A DNA stretch of 64,000 nucleotides, from contig DPRR01000029.1 of assembly GCA_003538625.1 (NCBI GenBank), forward strand, positions 248,001-312,000, written 5' to 3'. Positions 52,615 to 60,320 of the stretch are shown one piece after another. The notes beneath the pieces were generated by a model, which saw nothing but the letters and a program-made list of their open reading frames with translations, did no database searches and was not told where the DNA came from. Numbering within the stretch: position 1 is the first letter of the stretch; every line of letters begins with the position of its first letter. The stretch is from Ignavibacteriales bacterium. Lineage in GTDB: Bacteria > Bacteroidota > Ignavibacteria > Ignavibacteriales > Ignavibacteriaceae. The translations under genes and the position numbers were made by a program.

Positions 52615-52630
52615 TGTCATTATTCTGACA
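52615..52630. promoter_or_regulatory. Candidate operator upstream of the antitoxin gene
   Basis: TGTCA and TGACA are inverted around a six-base spacer, just upstream of the antitoxin start. YefM-type antitoxins bind short palindromes here, but the match is only by position and symmetry. Confidence 0.3.
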
Positions 52631-52678
52631 GAAAAATTAATCTATCTAAAATTCTAAAACAAGAACTTCCTAAATCAA

Positions 52679-54112
52679 TTAAACAATTAGTTTTTTCATA
52701 AACTCTCGTGCAGTCATTAACTCCGCACTAAAGATTGCGTCTTTAATTTCTTTTCTTCTGCCTGCGACAAGCAACTGGGATGAAAGAGCTTCAAACTTGT
52801 TATCAAGATCTTCCATTGTCATTGGTTCTCTTGGATCACCTTTGGGATATTCCAAATATTCAGAAAATTCTCTTCCATCTTTTGTTCTAACAATAACTTT
52901 ACTTGGCTGCTTTGTAGGAAACATTTTTTCAAACTCAACTGATGGCTCACCTTTTATTCTATCAATAACTTCCCAGATTCTCGGATCTTTTAATCTTTCA
53001 TCTGAGAAAGATTGTGTTGTTACTTTATGATCAACCAAAGCGGCCGCAATGCAATAGGGGAGTGAATGATCAGCAGTTTCTCTGGATTCAGGACGATATT
53101 TATGCGGATCAAAAAGAATATCGTAAGCTTGTGCTAATGTTGTTAATATTACGCTTTCAATCTGATCATAACTAATGTTATTTTTTGTTACAACATTTAA
53201 TGTTGCAGAAAGATGTGTATGCGTAAGTGCTTCTGTTGGAAACGCTTTCATTCCGCATTCAAGAATTTTATATGATTCGCCAAGTCCACCAATAAGTTTA
53301 TCAATATTCCACTTCCATTCAGAAACTCCATCTCTGCCTTTCATACTTTGTGCTTCAACTTTTTGTTCTTTAGCATTGTAGCCGAGGAAGCAATCCATAA
53401 ATCCTTCTTTACCTTCAAACACAGCTTCGGTCCCTGTGTAACCTCGTTTTGCCATAAGAGCTGCAAAAACTCCTGCTTGTGTTGCCATTGGATCCACAGT
53501 GTTTTTCATCATTGTAAGTTTGCCGGCAGTAGGACAGCCGATTGTATGACTATGACTTCCACTTATTCCTATAGCATTAACCATCTGATCAACAGTTAAA
53601 CCAAGAATTTTTCCAGCTACAATTGGAGAAACAAATTGTGTTAAAGTTGCGTGATGCCATTTACGTTCACGAATTCCAGGAACAGCAAATTCACAAAGTC
53701 TTTGTTCAAATTCATAAGCAAGAACAATTGCTGTTATAACTTCTTCCATAGAAGCGCCAACCATTTCCGCAACGGAAAGTGCAGCAGGAATTATATCTGA
53801 TGGATGTGAAGGATCTTCTTTCCAGTAAATGTCATTAAAATCTAATGCACGAATCATAAGCGAGTTTACAAGTGTTGCATTAACAGCAGGAATTTTATCT
53901 CCAAATCCGATTACTGTTGCTTCATCTGTTCCGCCCATATCGTGGTAGATGTTTCTAATTATTCTAACATCTTTTGTATGATATCCGCCAAATGCACATC
54001 CTACAGAATCGTAGAGATATCTTTTAACTTCGTGGATTACATTTTGAGGTAGATCTTTGTATTGCAGATTAACTGCGAATTCCGATATTGTTCTTGAGAT
54101 AGATTTTTGCAT
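52679..54112 (-). CDS. MmgE/PrpD family protein
   Basis: A 477-residue protein of the MmgE/PrpD family, which includes 2-methylcitrate dehydratase (PrpD) and cis-aconitate decarboxylase. Marks are the early Y-L-Y-D-S-V-G-C-A-F-G-G, D-F-N-D-I-Y-W-K, I-G-I-S-G-S-H-S-H-T and the late K-A-F-P-T-E-A. Its place beside citrate lyase and an aconitase/homoaconitase-like gene, all on one strand, fits action on a tricarboxylic acid. Which acid is not decided by sequence. AAAGGA gives the ribosome-binding site. Confidence 0.85.
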   Translation of the reverse strand: MQKSISRTISEFAVNLQYKDLPQNVIHEVKRYLYDSVGCAFGGYHTKDVRIIRNIYHDMGGTDEATVIGFGDKIPAVNATLVNSLMIRALDFNDIYWKEDPSHPSDIIPAALSVAEMVGASMEEVITAIVLAYEFEQRLCEFAVPGIRERKWHHATLTQFVSPIVAGKILGLTVDQMVNAIGISGSHSHTIGCPTAGKLTMMKNTVDPMATQAGVFAALMAKRGYTGTEAVFEGKEGFMDCFLGYNAKEQKVEAQSMKGRDGVSEWKWNIDKLIGGLGESYKILECGMKAFPTEALTHTHLSATLNVVTKNNISYDQIESVILTTLAQAYDILFDPHKYRPESRETADHSLPYCIAAALVDHKVTTQSFSDERLKDPRIWEVIDRIKGEPSVEFEKMFPTKQPSKVIVRTKDGREFSEYLEYPKGDPREPMTMEDLDNKFEALSSQLLVAGRRKEIKDAIFSAELMTAREFMKKLIV

Positions 54113-54138
54113 AAATATTTCCTTTGATTTACTTTATT

Positions 54139-54209
54139 GTCATTACGAGCGAAGCGAAGTAATCTTTAAGACAGATTGCTTCACCGACTAAAGTCGGATT
54201 CGCAATGAC
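54139..54209. repeat. GTCATT...AATGAC palindromic repeat
   Basis: The left arm runs GTCATTACGAGCGAAG to GTAATCT and the right arm AGATTGCTTC to GCAATGAC, with an inner hairpin CCGACTAAAGTCGG. The loop between arms is about seven bases. It lies between the MmgE/PrpD gene and the aconitase-like gene. Confidence 0.8.
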
Positions 54210-54216
54210 GGTCTTA

Positions 54217-56187
54217 CTATAAATTCTTCTTTACCCATTCTTCTAATCCACCGGTAACGATAAGTTCTTGCGCTGCTTCACCAACTGGATCGATTGAGTA
54301 GGTTTTGTTATCAAATGTTAAAACTGAATTTTCAAAATCTATTTTAATATTCATTCCTGATTTTACCGTGAGCTTATCAATTCCATATTTTGCTTTTAAA
54401 TCATTTACAAGTTGCGGACACTCAATCAACAAATAACCATTGTTTAATGCATTGCGTTTATAAGTTTCGTTAAATGTTCCGGCAACAACGAGTTGAATTC
54501 CTTTATACTTTAATGCAGTTGCAGCTTGTTCACGTGAAGAACCTGTACCGAAATTGAAACCGCCAACAAGAATATCTCCCGATTTAGTTATCTTAACAAA
54601 TTCAGGATCATAATTTTCCATAACAACTTCTGCTTGCTGCTGCGGAGTCATATCATCATTGTAAGTGTACTTGCCTGGGTAAATACCATCAGTATTCATA
54701 TTATCCTGATGACAGAAAATTAGCTCTCCTTCAACCACAGGTTTAAATCCATTAATAATTTTTACGGATGATTTAGGTCCTGCTTTTTTCTCATTTAATT
54801 TAATTGAGCCTTTAAGCTCTCGATGTTCTTTATTCTTCCAATCGTAATCAATCTTACCGGCAATTGCAGATGCAGCAACAACTGCAGGAGAAGCAAGATA
54901 AGCTTGTGCACTTGGTGAACCCATTCTGCCTTTAAAATTTCTGTTAGTTGCAGAGATTCCAACTTCGCCATCTTCAAGCAACCCGGTTCCAAGTCCAATG
55001 CAAGGTCCGCAACCCGGAGGAAGCGGGATCGCACCGGCTTCAATCAATGATTGCCAGTAACCATATCGTTCTGCTTCTTTTTGTACTTCGCTCGATGCTG
55101 CCGCAATGTAAAATTTTACTTGCTCAGAAATCTTTTTACCCTTTACGACTGCAGCAGCTTCAGCAATATCATCAACTCGACTGTTAACACAGGAAACTAG
55201 ATAAGCTTTGTTGATTGCAATATTTTTTTCTTTTAGTTCTGAAACAGCAGCATAAGTTTTAACCGTGTTCGGTCCGGATACAAAAGGTTCTACAGTTGAT
55301 AAATCGATTGTTAATTCTTTCGCATAAAAAGCATCAGCATCTGCTTGAGGAATATTGTGTTCAAGTTCATCTATTCTCTTATGATTTATTCTTGGATGTT
55401 GTCCATTTCCATCGGCATCAGAAAAAACTCCTTCAAGTCCGCGATGTTCAATAAATCTTTCACGTTTTTTTAACCAAAGAATTGTTGCAAGATCGATAGG
55501 GAAGACACCAGCAAGTGCGCCCCACTCGGTAGTCATATTTGCAATAGCTAATCTTTCATCAATCGTTAAATAACGAATTCCATCACCAACAAATTCTATT
55601 GCATGATTCAAAACTTCATCGTGATTAAAATATCCGCACAAAGCAATGATAACATCTTTACCCGTTACACCTTGTCTTAGACTTCCTTTAAGTTCAACTT
55701 TTGCAATTGGAGGAACTTGCCACCAAGTTCTTCCGGTTGCCCAAATTGCTGCCGCATCTGTTCGCACGATTGGAGTTCCAAGACAACCTAATCCACCATA
55801 CATATTTGAATGTGAATCAGATGCAACAACCATTGTTCCGGGAAAAGCATAACCTTCCTCACACATTATTTGATGCCCGATTCCGCGACCGGCAGGATAG
55901 AAATCAATGCCCATAGATTTAGCAAACTCTTCAATCTTTTTGTACTTCTCTAAATTCTTTTCAGTTTTATCCTGAACATTATGATCGAGAGTGTTTACAA
56001 CTTGTCTAGGATTAAACAGTTTTGTTGCGCCAATTGATTTGAATTTTGGAATAACTGCACCGGTGTTATCGTGTGTCATTACATAAGCAGGTTTTATAGA
56101 AAGATAATCACCTGCGTGAACTTCATGATTTACATCCAATCCGAATGCAAATTTTTGAGCGATTTTTTCTATTAATGTTTGAGGCAT
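54217..56187 (-). CDS. Aconitase / homoaconitase family hydratase
   Basis: A 656-residue 4Fe-4S hydratase. The start ATG 56187 follows GGAG; a longer frame to 56241 would cover the palindromic repeat. D-S-H-S-N-M-Y-G-G-L-G, T-T-E-W-G-A-L-A-G-V-F-P, V-N-S-R-V-D-D and P-G-C-G-P-C-I-G-L-G with cluster cysteines are visible, and the C-terminal swivel has F-G-T-G-S-S-R-E-Q-A-A-T. Segments such as Y-P-A-G-R-G-I-G-H-Q-I-M and W-A-T-G-R-T-W-W-Q-V-P-P recall the fungal Lys4 homoaconitase group more than bacterial AcnA/B. It may act on citrate, homocitrate or methylcitrate. It sits in the tricarboxylic-acid cluster. Confidence 0.85.
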   Translation of the reverse strand: MPQTLIEKIAQKFAFGLDVNHEVHAGDYLSIKPAYVMTHDNTGAVIPKFKSIGATKLFNPRQVVNTLDHNVQDKTEKNLEKYKKIEEFAKSMGIDFYPAGRGIGHQIMCEEGYAFPGTMVVASDSHSNMYGGLGCLGTPIVRTDAAAIWATGRTWWQVPPIAKVELKGSLRQGVTGKDVIIALCGYFNHDEVLNHAIEFVGDGIRYLTIDERLAIANMTTEWGALAGVFPIDLATILWLKKRERFIEHRGLEGVFSDADGNGQHPRINHKRIDELEHNIPQADADAFYAKELTIDLSTVEPFVSGPNTVKTYAAVSELKEKNIAINKAYLVSCVNSRVDDIAEAAAVVKGKKISEQVKFYIAAASSEVQKEAERYGYWQSLIEAGAIPLPPGCGPCIGLGTGLLEDGEVGISATNRNFKGRMGSPSAQAYLASPAVVAASAIAGKIDYDWKNKEHRELKGSIKLNEKKAGPKSSVKIINGFKPVVEGELIFCHQDNMNTDGIYPGKYTYNDDMTPQQQAEVVMENYDPEFVKITKSGDILVGGFNFGTGSSREQAATALKYKGIQLVVAGTFNETYKRNALNNGYLLIECPQLVNDLKAKYGIDKLTVKSGMNIKIDFENSVLTFDNKTYSIDPVGEAAQELIVTGGLEEWVKKNL

Positions 56188-56206
56188 TTTCTTCTCCAAT
56201 AAGAAT

Positions 56207-56244
56207 GTCATTGCGATCCCGACGATAGTCGGGAGAAGCAATCT
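56207..56244. repeat. Left half of a palindromic repeat flanking the GIY-YIG gene
   Basis: The segment starts GTCATTGCGA, has the small inner stem CCCGACGATAGTCGGG, and ends GAAGCAATCT. It matches the left arm of the repeat at 54139-54209. Its last bases overlap the stop codon of the GIY-YIG frame. Confidence 0.8.
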
Positions 56245-56539
56245 ATGAATAAATTATTTCAAAATTGTATAAATCTTTCCATTCAGGATTAATCTTATTA
56301 ATCAACTCAATTTTCTTTTTTCTTGATCCTGCTTTCAATTGTTTCTCTCCTTTAATTGCATCCTTCGGATTATTAAACGATTCGAAATATAAAAGTTTAT
56401 CAACGTTATATTTCTTAGTAAATCCTTAAATCAATTTTGACTTATGTTCCCAAATTCTTCTAGTAAGATTATTTGTTACACCAACATATAGAACTGTATT
56501 ATTTTTATTTGTTAAAATGTATATGCAATAATTTTTCAT
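56243..56539 (-). pseudogene. GIY-YIG nuclease family gene with a nonsense codon
   Basis: The frame from the ATG at 56537-56539 to the TAG at 56243-56245 has 98 codons and one internal TAA at codon 38 (56426-56428). The remaining protein is a clear small URI/UvrC-type GIY-YIG nuclease: Y-C-I-Y-I-L-T-N-K-N-N-T-V-L-Y-V-G-V-T-N-N-L-T-R-R-I-W-E-H-K, then after the stop G-F-T-K-K-Y-N-V-D-K-L-L-Y-F-E and K-G-E-K-Q-L-K. Relatives have a sense codon where TAA stands, so one base change explains the loss. The two halves of a palindromic repeat sit at its ends. The 406-base gap between the aconitase and HD genes contains only this unit. Confidence 0.8.
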
Positions 56540-56549
56540 TTTGTATTAC

Positions 56550-56583
56550 AGATTGCTTCGTTCGAAGACTCACTCGCAATGAC
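56550..56583. repeat. Right half of a palindromic repeat flanking the GIY-YIG gene
   Basis: AGATTGCTTCGTTCGAAG to CTCGCAATGAC matches the right arm of the repeats at 54139-54209 and 58895-58965. With 56207-56244 it brackets the GIY-YIG pseudogene. Confidence 0.8.
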
Positions 56584-56593
56584 AATGAAGAAA

Positions 56594-57127
56594 TCATGTT
56601 TTAAATGGATCAAATGAAACAAAATCAGCATGATGAACAATTATTGCTTCAACATTTCGTTTTGCCAGATCACCTTCTTTAGCATGATATGCAATTATGT
56701 GCTGCACTTCATAAGGCAAACCAAATCGATCAGCAATTGATACTCCACTGAATGGATGCCGAAGCAAAGTACCGGCTTTACTTGTAACTAGCTTTCCATT
56801 TACTTTATCATATTCAATTAGTTTCCCAATATCTATTAAAATTGCGCCGGCAATTAATAAATCCATATCAATTTTTATCTCTTCACCAAAGTTTTGTTTC
56901 ATACGTTTTGCAATATCAACTGAAAGCTGAACCGCAGTACGTTTGTGATTCATAAAAGATATTTTACAATCTTTAATGAGAAGTGAAAATGGAATTACTT
57001 CCAAATCTTCTGGTGATAGAACAGAATTTTCGATTGCATAAATCCAGCAGTTTAAAACTTTTTCTCTTAGTTCCGGATTTTCAATCCAATTTATTTCCGG
57101 CCATATTTTTAAAACTTTTTCTTTCAT
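56594..57127 (-). CDS. HD-domain phosphohydrolase
   Basis: A 177-residue protein with an HD-type metal site: N-H-K-R-T-A-V-Q-L-S at the first helix, D-I-G-K-L-I-E-Y-D with the aspartate ligand, R-H-P-F-S-G-V and I-I-V-H-H-A-D. HD proteins hydrolyse nucleotides, cyclic dinucleotides or other phosphates. I start at the ATG 57127, after GGAG, and not the TTG at 57139. It is in the same direction as cstA upstream and the aconitase downstream, so it may belong to that operon; its substrate is unknown. Confidence 0.7.
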   Translation of the reverse strand: MKEKVLKIWPEINWIENPELREKVLNCWIYAIENSVLSPEDLEVIPFSLLIKDCKISFMNHKRTAVQLSVDIAKRMKQNFGEEIKIDMDLLIAGAILIDIGKLIEYDKVNGKLVTSKAGTLLRHPFSGVSIADRFGLPYEVQHIIAYHAKEGDLAKRNVEAIIVHHADFVSFDPFKT

Positions 57128-57155
57128 CGTATTCTCCAAATAATATTGGGTTAAT

Positions 57156-57245
57156 AGAACGCTGATCTAACAGATTGAACAGATCATTACGGATTTAAAT
57201 CTGTTAAAATCTGTTAAATCCGTTCGATCCGTGTTCCATTGTTCT
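57156..57245. repeat. Imperfect palindrome with AATCTGTT direct repeats
   Basis: AGAAC at 57156-57160 and GTTCT at 57241-57245 are inverted, and inside ACGGATTTA (57189-57197) pairs with TAAATCCGT (57215-57223). A tandem AAATCTGTT pattern lies in the loop. The right end overlaps the last codon of cstA. It differs in sequence from the GTCATT family. Confidence 0.55.
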
Positions 57246-58878
57246 ATATAGTTTCTTTAATTAATTCTTTCCCATTAGTTAAAACTCCATAGGCTTTTAT
57301 TCCAAGCAACACAGCAAGTGTGAAAAGTAAAATCGAAATAATTCCTAAGGAATAATTGTTTGCGATGAAGTTCGTATAGATCAACATACCCAAAGCGGTT
57401 AATGTAACAGCGAACATGAAAATCATTGGAATCAAAACAAACAAAAATCCTTTTTTAAGATTAGCCACCCAAACGGTTAATGCAAGCAATGCAAGTGCTG
57501 CAAGTAGTTGATTTGCACTTCCAAACACCGGCCATATTGACATTGTTTGGCCACTGAAAGTCAAAGCTGCACCGAATGCAACTGTTATTGTGGTTGAAGT
57601 ATATCTGTTTGTAACAAAGATAGATTTCTTTTCACTTTCTTTATTTTCAAAATATTCCTGAAACATAAATCTTGCTAATCGAGTTGCAGTATCAAGAGAA
57701 GTAAGTGCGAATGCAGAAACAGCAAGTGCAGTAAATGTTTGAGCCATTGGAACAGAAATATTTATGATTGGAATCGCATTAATAAATCTTGCAACTCCCA
57801 ATGAGAAAGCCGAAACAGGACCTTTTGTTATAAGAATATCAATAAATTCTTTATTGACCATTGAAGCAACTGCAATGAGTGAAAGAACGGCAAGCATTCC
57901 TTCAATCAACATTCCTCCATAGCCAACTATTCTTCCATCAGTTTCTTTGTTAAGTTGTTTTGCAGTTGTTCCGCTACCAACTATGGAATGGAATCCGCTT
58001 ATCGCACCGCAAGCTACAGTAACAAACAAAGCAGGGAATAGGTATCCAACTTTATCTAATGAAAAAGTACTGAATGCAGGAATATTAATTGATGGTGCTG
58101 CAAAGAAAACTCCAACCAATCCACCAAACATTAATGCATATAGAAAGAAAGAGTTTAGATAATCACGTGGCTGCAATAAAATCCAAACTGGCGTTACAGA
58201 TGCAACAAAAATGTAGGCAAATAAAATTAGCTGCCAAGTGGAGGCATCTAGTTGAATTGGAAATAAATTGCCAGCTGGAATTGATAAGAAAAGTAAAACC
58301 ACTCCAATTGAGGTAGCAATCCACAAAGGGACTTTCAATCGGTAAATGGCTATGCCAAAAAACACAGCGAGTATCATAAATAATATTGATGAAGTCCCCG
58401 CACTCGGAATGTGTGTAAATGTATCTGCAACAATAATTGTGAATACAGCAATCACGAGAATTAAAGTTGCCCATGCAAAAATTAAGAAAAGTTTTTTGCC
58501 GCTTATTCCAATGTATTGTTGAATAATAAATCCAATGGATTTACTTTGATGACGCACAGAAGCAATTATACTTGCATAATCGTGTACACCGCCAATAAAA
58601 ATAGAACCGAAGACCACCCAAAGATAAACTGGCATCCAACCAAAACCTGCTGCGATTACTGGACCAACAATTGGACCTGCACCTGCTATCGATGCGAAGT
58701 GATGACCAAGTAAAACAGGTGCTTTAGCTGGACAATAATCAACTCCGTCCGACATTGTATGTGCCGGAGTTTCTTTGCTGTTGTTTACATCAAGTCGTTT
58801 GGATAAAAAGCCACCATACAACTTGTATGCAGCAACAAACATTATTAGAGCTATGAGGACTAGTTCTATTCCGTTCAT
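57244..58878 (-). CDS. cstA: CstA-family peptide/pyruvate transporter
   Basis: A 544-residue integral membrane protein of the carbon-starvation CstA family; E. coli members import peptides or pyruvate. About fourteen hydrophobic helices are visible. Early motifs are V-D-Y-C-P-A-K-A-P-V-L-L-G-H-H-F-A-S-I-A-G-A-G-P-I-V-G-P near 45-72 and G-G-V-H-D-Y-A near 97-103, and later A-C-G-A-I-S-G-F-H-S-I-V-G-S-G-T-T-A-K-Q and G-Q-T-M-S-I-W-P-V-F-G-S-A-N-Q-L-L-A-A-L. It is shorter than the ~700-residue E. coli CstA, as in many anaerobes. Its place among tricarboxylic-acid genes suggests uptake of an acid or peptide. Confidence 0.92.
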   Translation of the reverse strand: MNGIELVLIALIMFVAAYKLYGGFLSKRLDVNNSKETPAHTMSDGVDYCPAKAPVLLGHHFASIAGAGPIVGPVIAAGFGWMPVYLWVVFGSIFIGGVHDYASIIASVRHQSKSIGFIIQQYIGISGKKLFLIFAWATLILVIAVFTIIVADTFTHIPSAGTSSILFMILAVFFGIAIYRLKVPLWIATSIGVVLLFLSIPAGNLFPIQLDASTWQLILFAYIFVASVTPVWILLQPRDYLNSFFLYALMFGGLVGVFFAAPSINIPAFSTFSLDKVGYLFPALFVTVACGAISGFHSIVGSGTTAKQLNKETDGRIVGYGGMLIEGMLAVLSLIAVASMVNKEFIDILITKGPVSAFSLGVARFINAIPIINISVPMAQTFTALAVSAFALTSLDTATRLARFMFQEYFENKESEKKSIFVTNRYTSTTITVAFGAALTFSGQTMSIWPVFGSANQLLAALALLALTVWVANLKKGFLFVLIPMIFMFAVTLTALGMLIYTNFIANNYSLGIISILLFTLAVLLGIKAYGVLTNGKELIKETI

Positions 58879-58894
58879 TCTTTATCTTTTGATA

Positions 58895-58965
58895 GTCATT
58901 GCGAGTGAGTCATCGAGCGAAGCAATCCATATTTAACAACAGATTGCTTCGTTCCTCGCAATGAC
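58895..58965. repeat. GTCATT...AATGAC palindromic repeat
   Basis: GTCATTGCGAGTGAG at the left and CCTCGCAATGAC at the right are inverted, with inner arms GCGAAGCAATC and AGATTGCTTCG around a loop of about 13 bases. It lies between cstA and the dehydrogenase gene. Confidence 0.8.
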
Positions 58966-58971
58966 TTTTAA

Positions 58972-60153
58972 TTAAAGATTTTTAATTATTTCGTCTGTCA
59001 TCTGCTGAGTAGTGCAAGCACCTTTACTAAACACATCCGGACCACCACGCAACTTCATCATATCATAAGTTTTAACTTTACCTTCTTCAACAACTTTAGC
59101 GATTGCACTTCGGATCTTATCAGCTTTTGCTTTTTCATCAATATGATCAAGCATCATACAAGCGCTTAACATCATTGCAATTGGATTTACGATTGATGGA
59201 TTTAATTCCTGATATTTTGGAGCACTACCATGAGTTGGCTCGAACACAGCAACTTCTTCGCCGATGTTAGCACTGCAAGCAAAACCAAGTCCGCCAACCA
59301 ATCCGGCAAAACCATCAGAGATAATATCGCCAAACATATTTTCAGCAACAATAACTCCGTATGTTTCTGGATTTTTAGTAAGCCACATCATTTGTGCATC
59401 TATGTTTGTATCCCACAAAGCAATGCCCGGATATTCTTTTGCAATCTCTTTTGCTTCCTTAAACATCATACCGGAAGTTTCGCGAAGAACGTTTGGCTTT
59501 TCGCAAAGTGTTAGATTTGTGTAGCCATATTTTTTTGCATATTCAAAACCGGCACGAATAATTCTGCGTGAAGCATTTCTTGTGACGATTCTTGTAGATA
59601 TTGCCATATCTTCACTAGGAACATCTTTGAAGAATTTCATCTTTGGATGAGTTTCAAGTGCATCACGGACTTGTTTAGGAGGATTAGTCCATTCAACTCC
59701 GCCATAAAGTCCTTCGGTATTTTGTCTGAAGATAACTGCATTAACAAGCGGTTCATCAAATCCACCCTGGGCATTTCTGATTATAAAATTTAATGGATTG
59801 CCTTTGAATGATTGACAAGGGCGAATACAAATATCAAGATTAAACTTTTGTCGTAATCCAACGATAGGAGAAAAGTAAGTGAATCCCTTTCCTTTAAGTG
59901 ATGGATCGAGTTCTTTATCAGCAGCGTCTTTAGGTTTAGAAGTGATTGCACCAAACAAACCAATTTTATGTTTCTCAAGAAGATCGATTGTTCGTTGAGG
60001 TAGTGCATTACCTTCACTGCACCAAAAATCCCAGCCAATATCTCCGTGAACATATTCGGCATCAAAACCGACTGAATTTAAAACCCTTATTGCTTCTGGA
60101 AGTACTGTTTTACCTATGCCATCTCCGGGCATTGCAACTATTGTTCGCTTCAT
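58972..60153 (-). CDS. Isocitrate/isopropylmalate dehydrogenase family enzyme
   Basis: A 393-residue NAD(P)-dependent beta-decarboxylating dehydrogenase. The motifs are P-G-D-G-I-G near the start, I-C-I-R-P-C-Q-S-F near 110, R-Q-N-T-E-G-L-Y-G-G-V near 143-153, and N-M-F-G-D-I-I-S-D-G-F-A-G-L-V-G-G-L-G with the metal aspartates. H-G-S-A-P-K-Y is in the cofactor region. Relatives oxidise isocitrate, 3-isopropylmalate or homoisocitrate. Co-location with the Lys4-like hydratase allows isocitrate or homoisocitrate. It is the first gene of the minus-strand tricarboxylic-acid region. Confidence 0.88.
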   Translation of the reverse strand: MKRTIVAMPGDGIGKTVLPEAIRVLNSVGFDAEYVHGDIGWDFWCSEGNALPQRTIDLLEKHKIGLFGAITSKPKDAADKELDPSLKGKGFTYFSPIVGLRQKFNLDICIRPCQSFKGNPLNFIIRNAQGGFDEPLVNAVIFRQNTEGLYGGVEWTNPPKQVRDALETHPKMKFFKDVPSEDMAISTRIVTRNASRRIIRAGFEYAKKYGYTNLTLCEKPNVLRETSGMMFKEAKEIAKEYPGIALWDTNIDAQMMWLTKNPETYGVIVAENMFGDIISDGFAGLVGGLGFACSANIGEEVAVFEPTHGSAPKYQELNPSIVNPIAMMLSACMMLDHIDEKAKADKIRSAIAKVVEEGKVKTYDMMKLRGGPDVFSKGACTTQQMTDEIIKNL

Positions 60154-60320
60154 AAAAAATCCCTATAAAATTAGAAATTATTGACAAACGAAACTTAAAT
60201 ATTTGGCAATGTGTAAGCAAGGAAAATGAGGTTACTTTTAGGATTATTGCTCCAAAATTTAATTATATCAAGTAAAAATATTAAATTGATTTACAAAAAG
60301 ATTTTAATCTAAATAATCAA

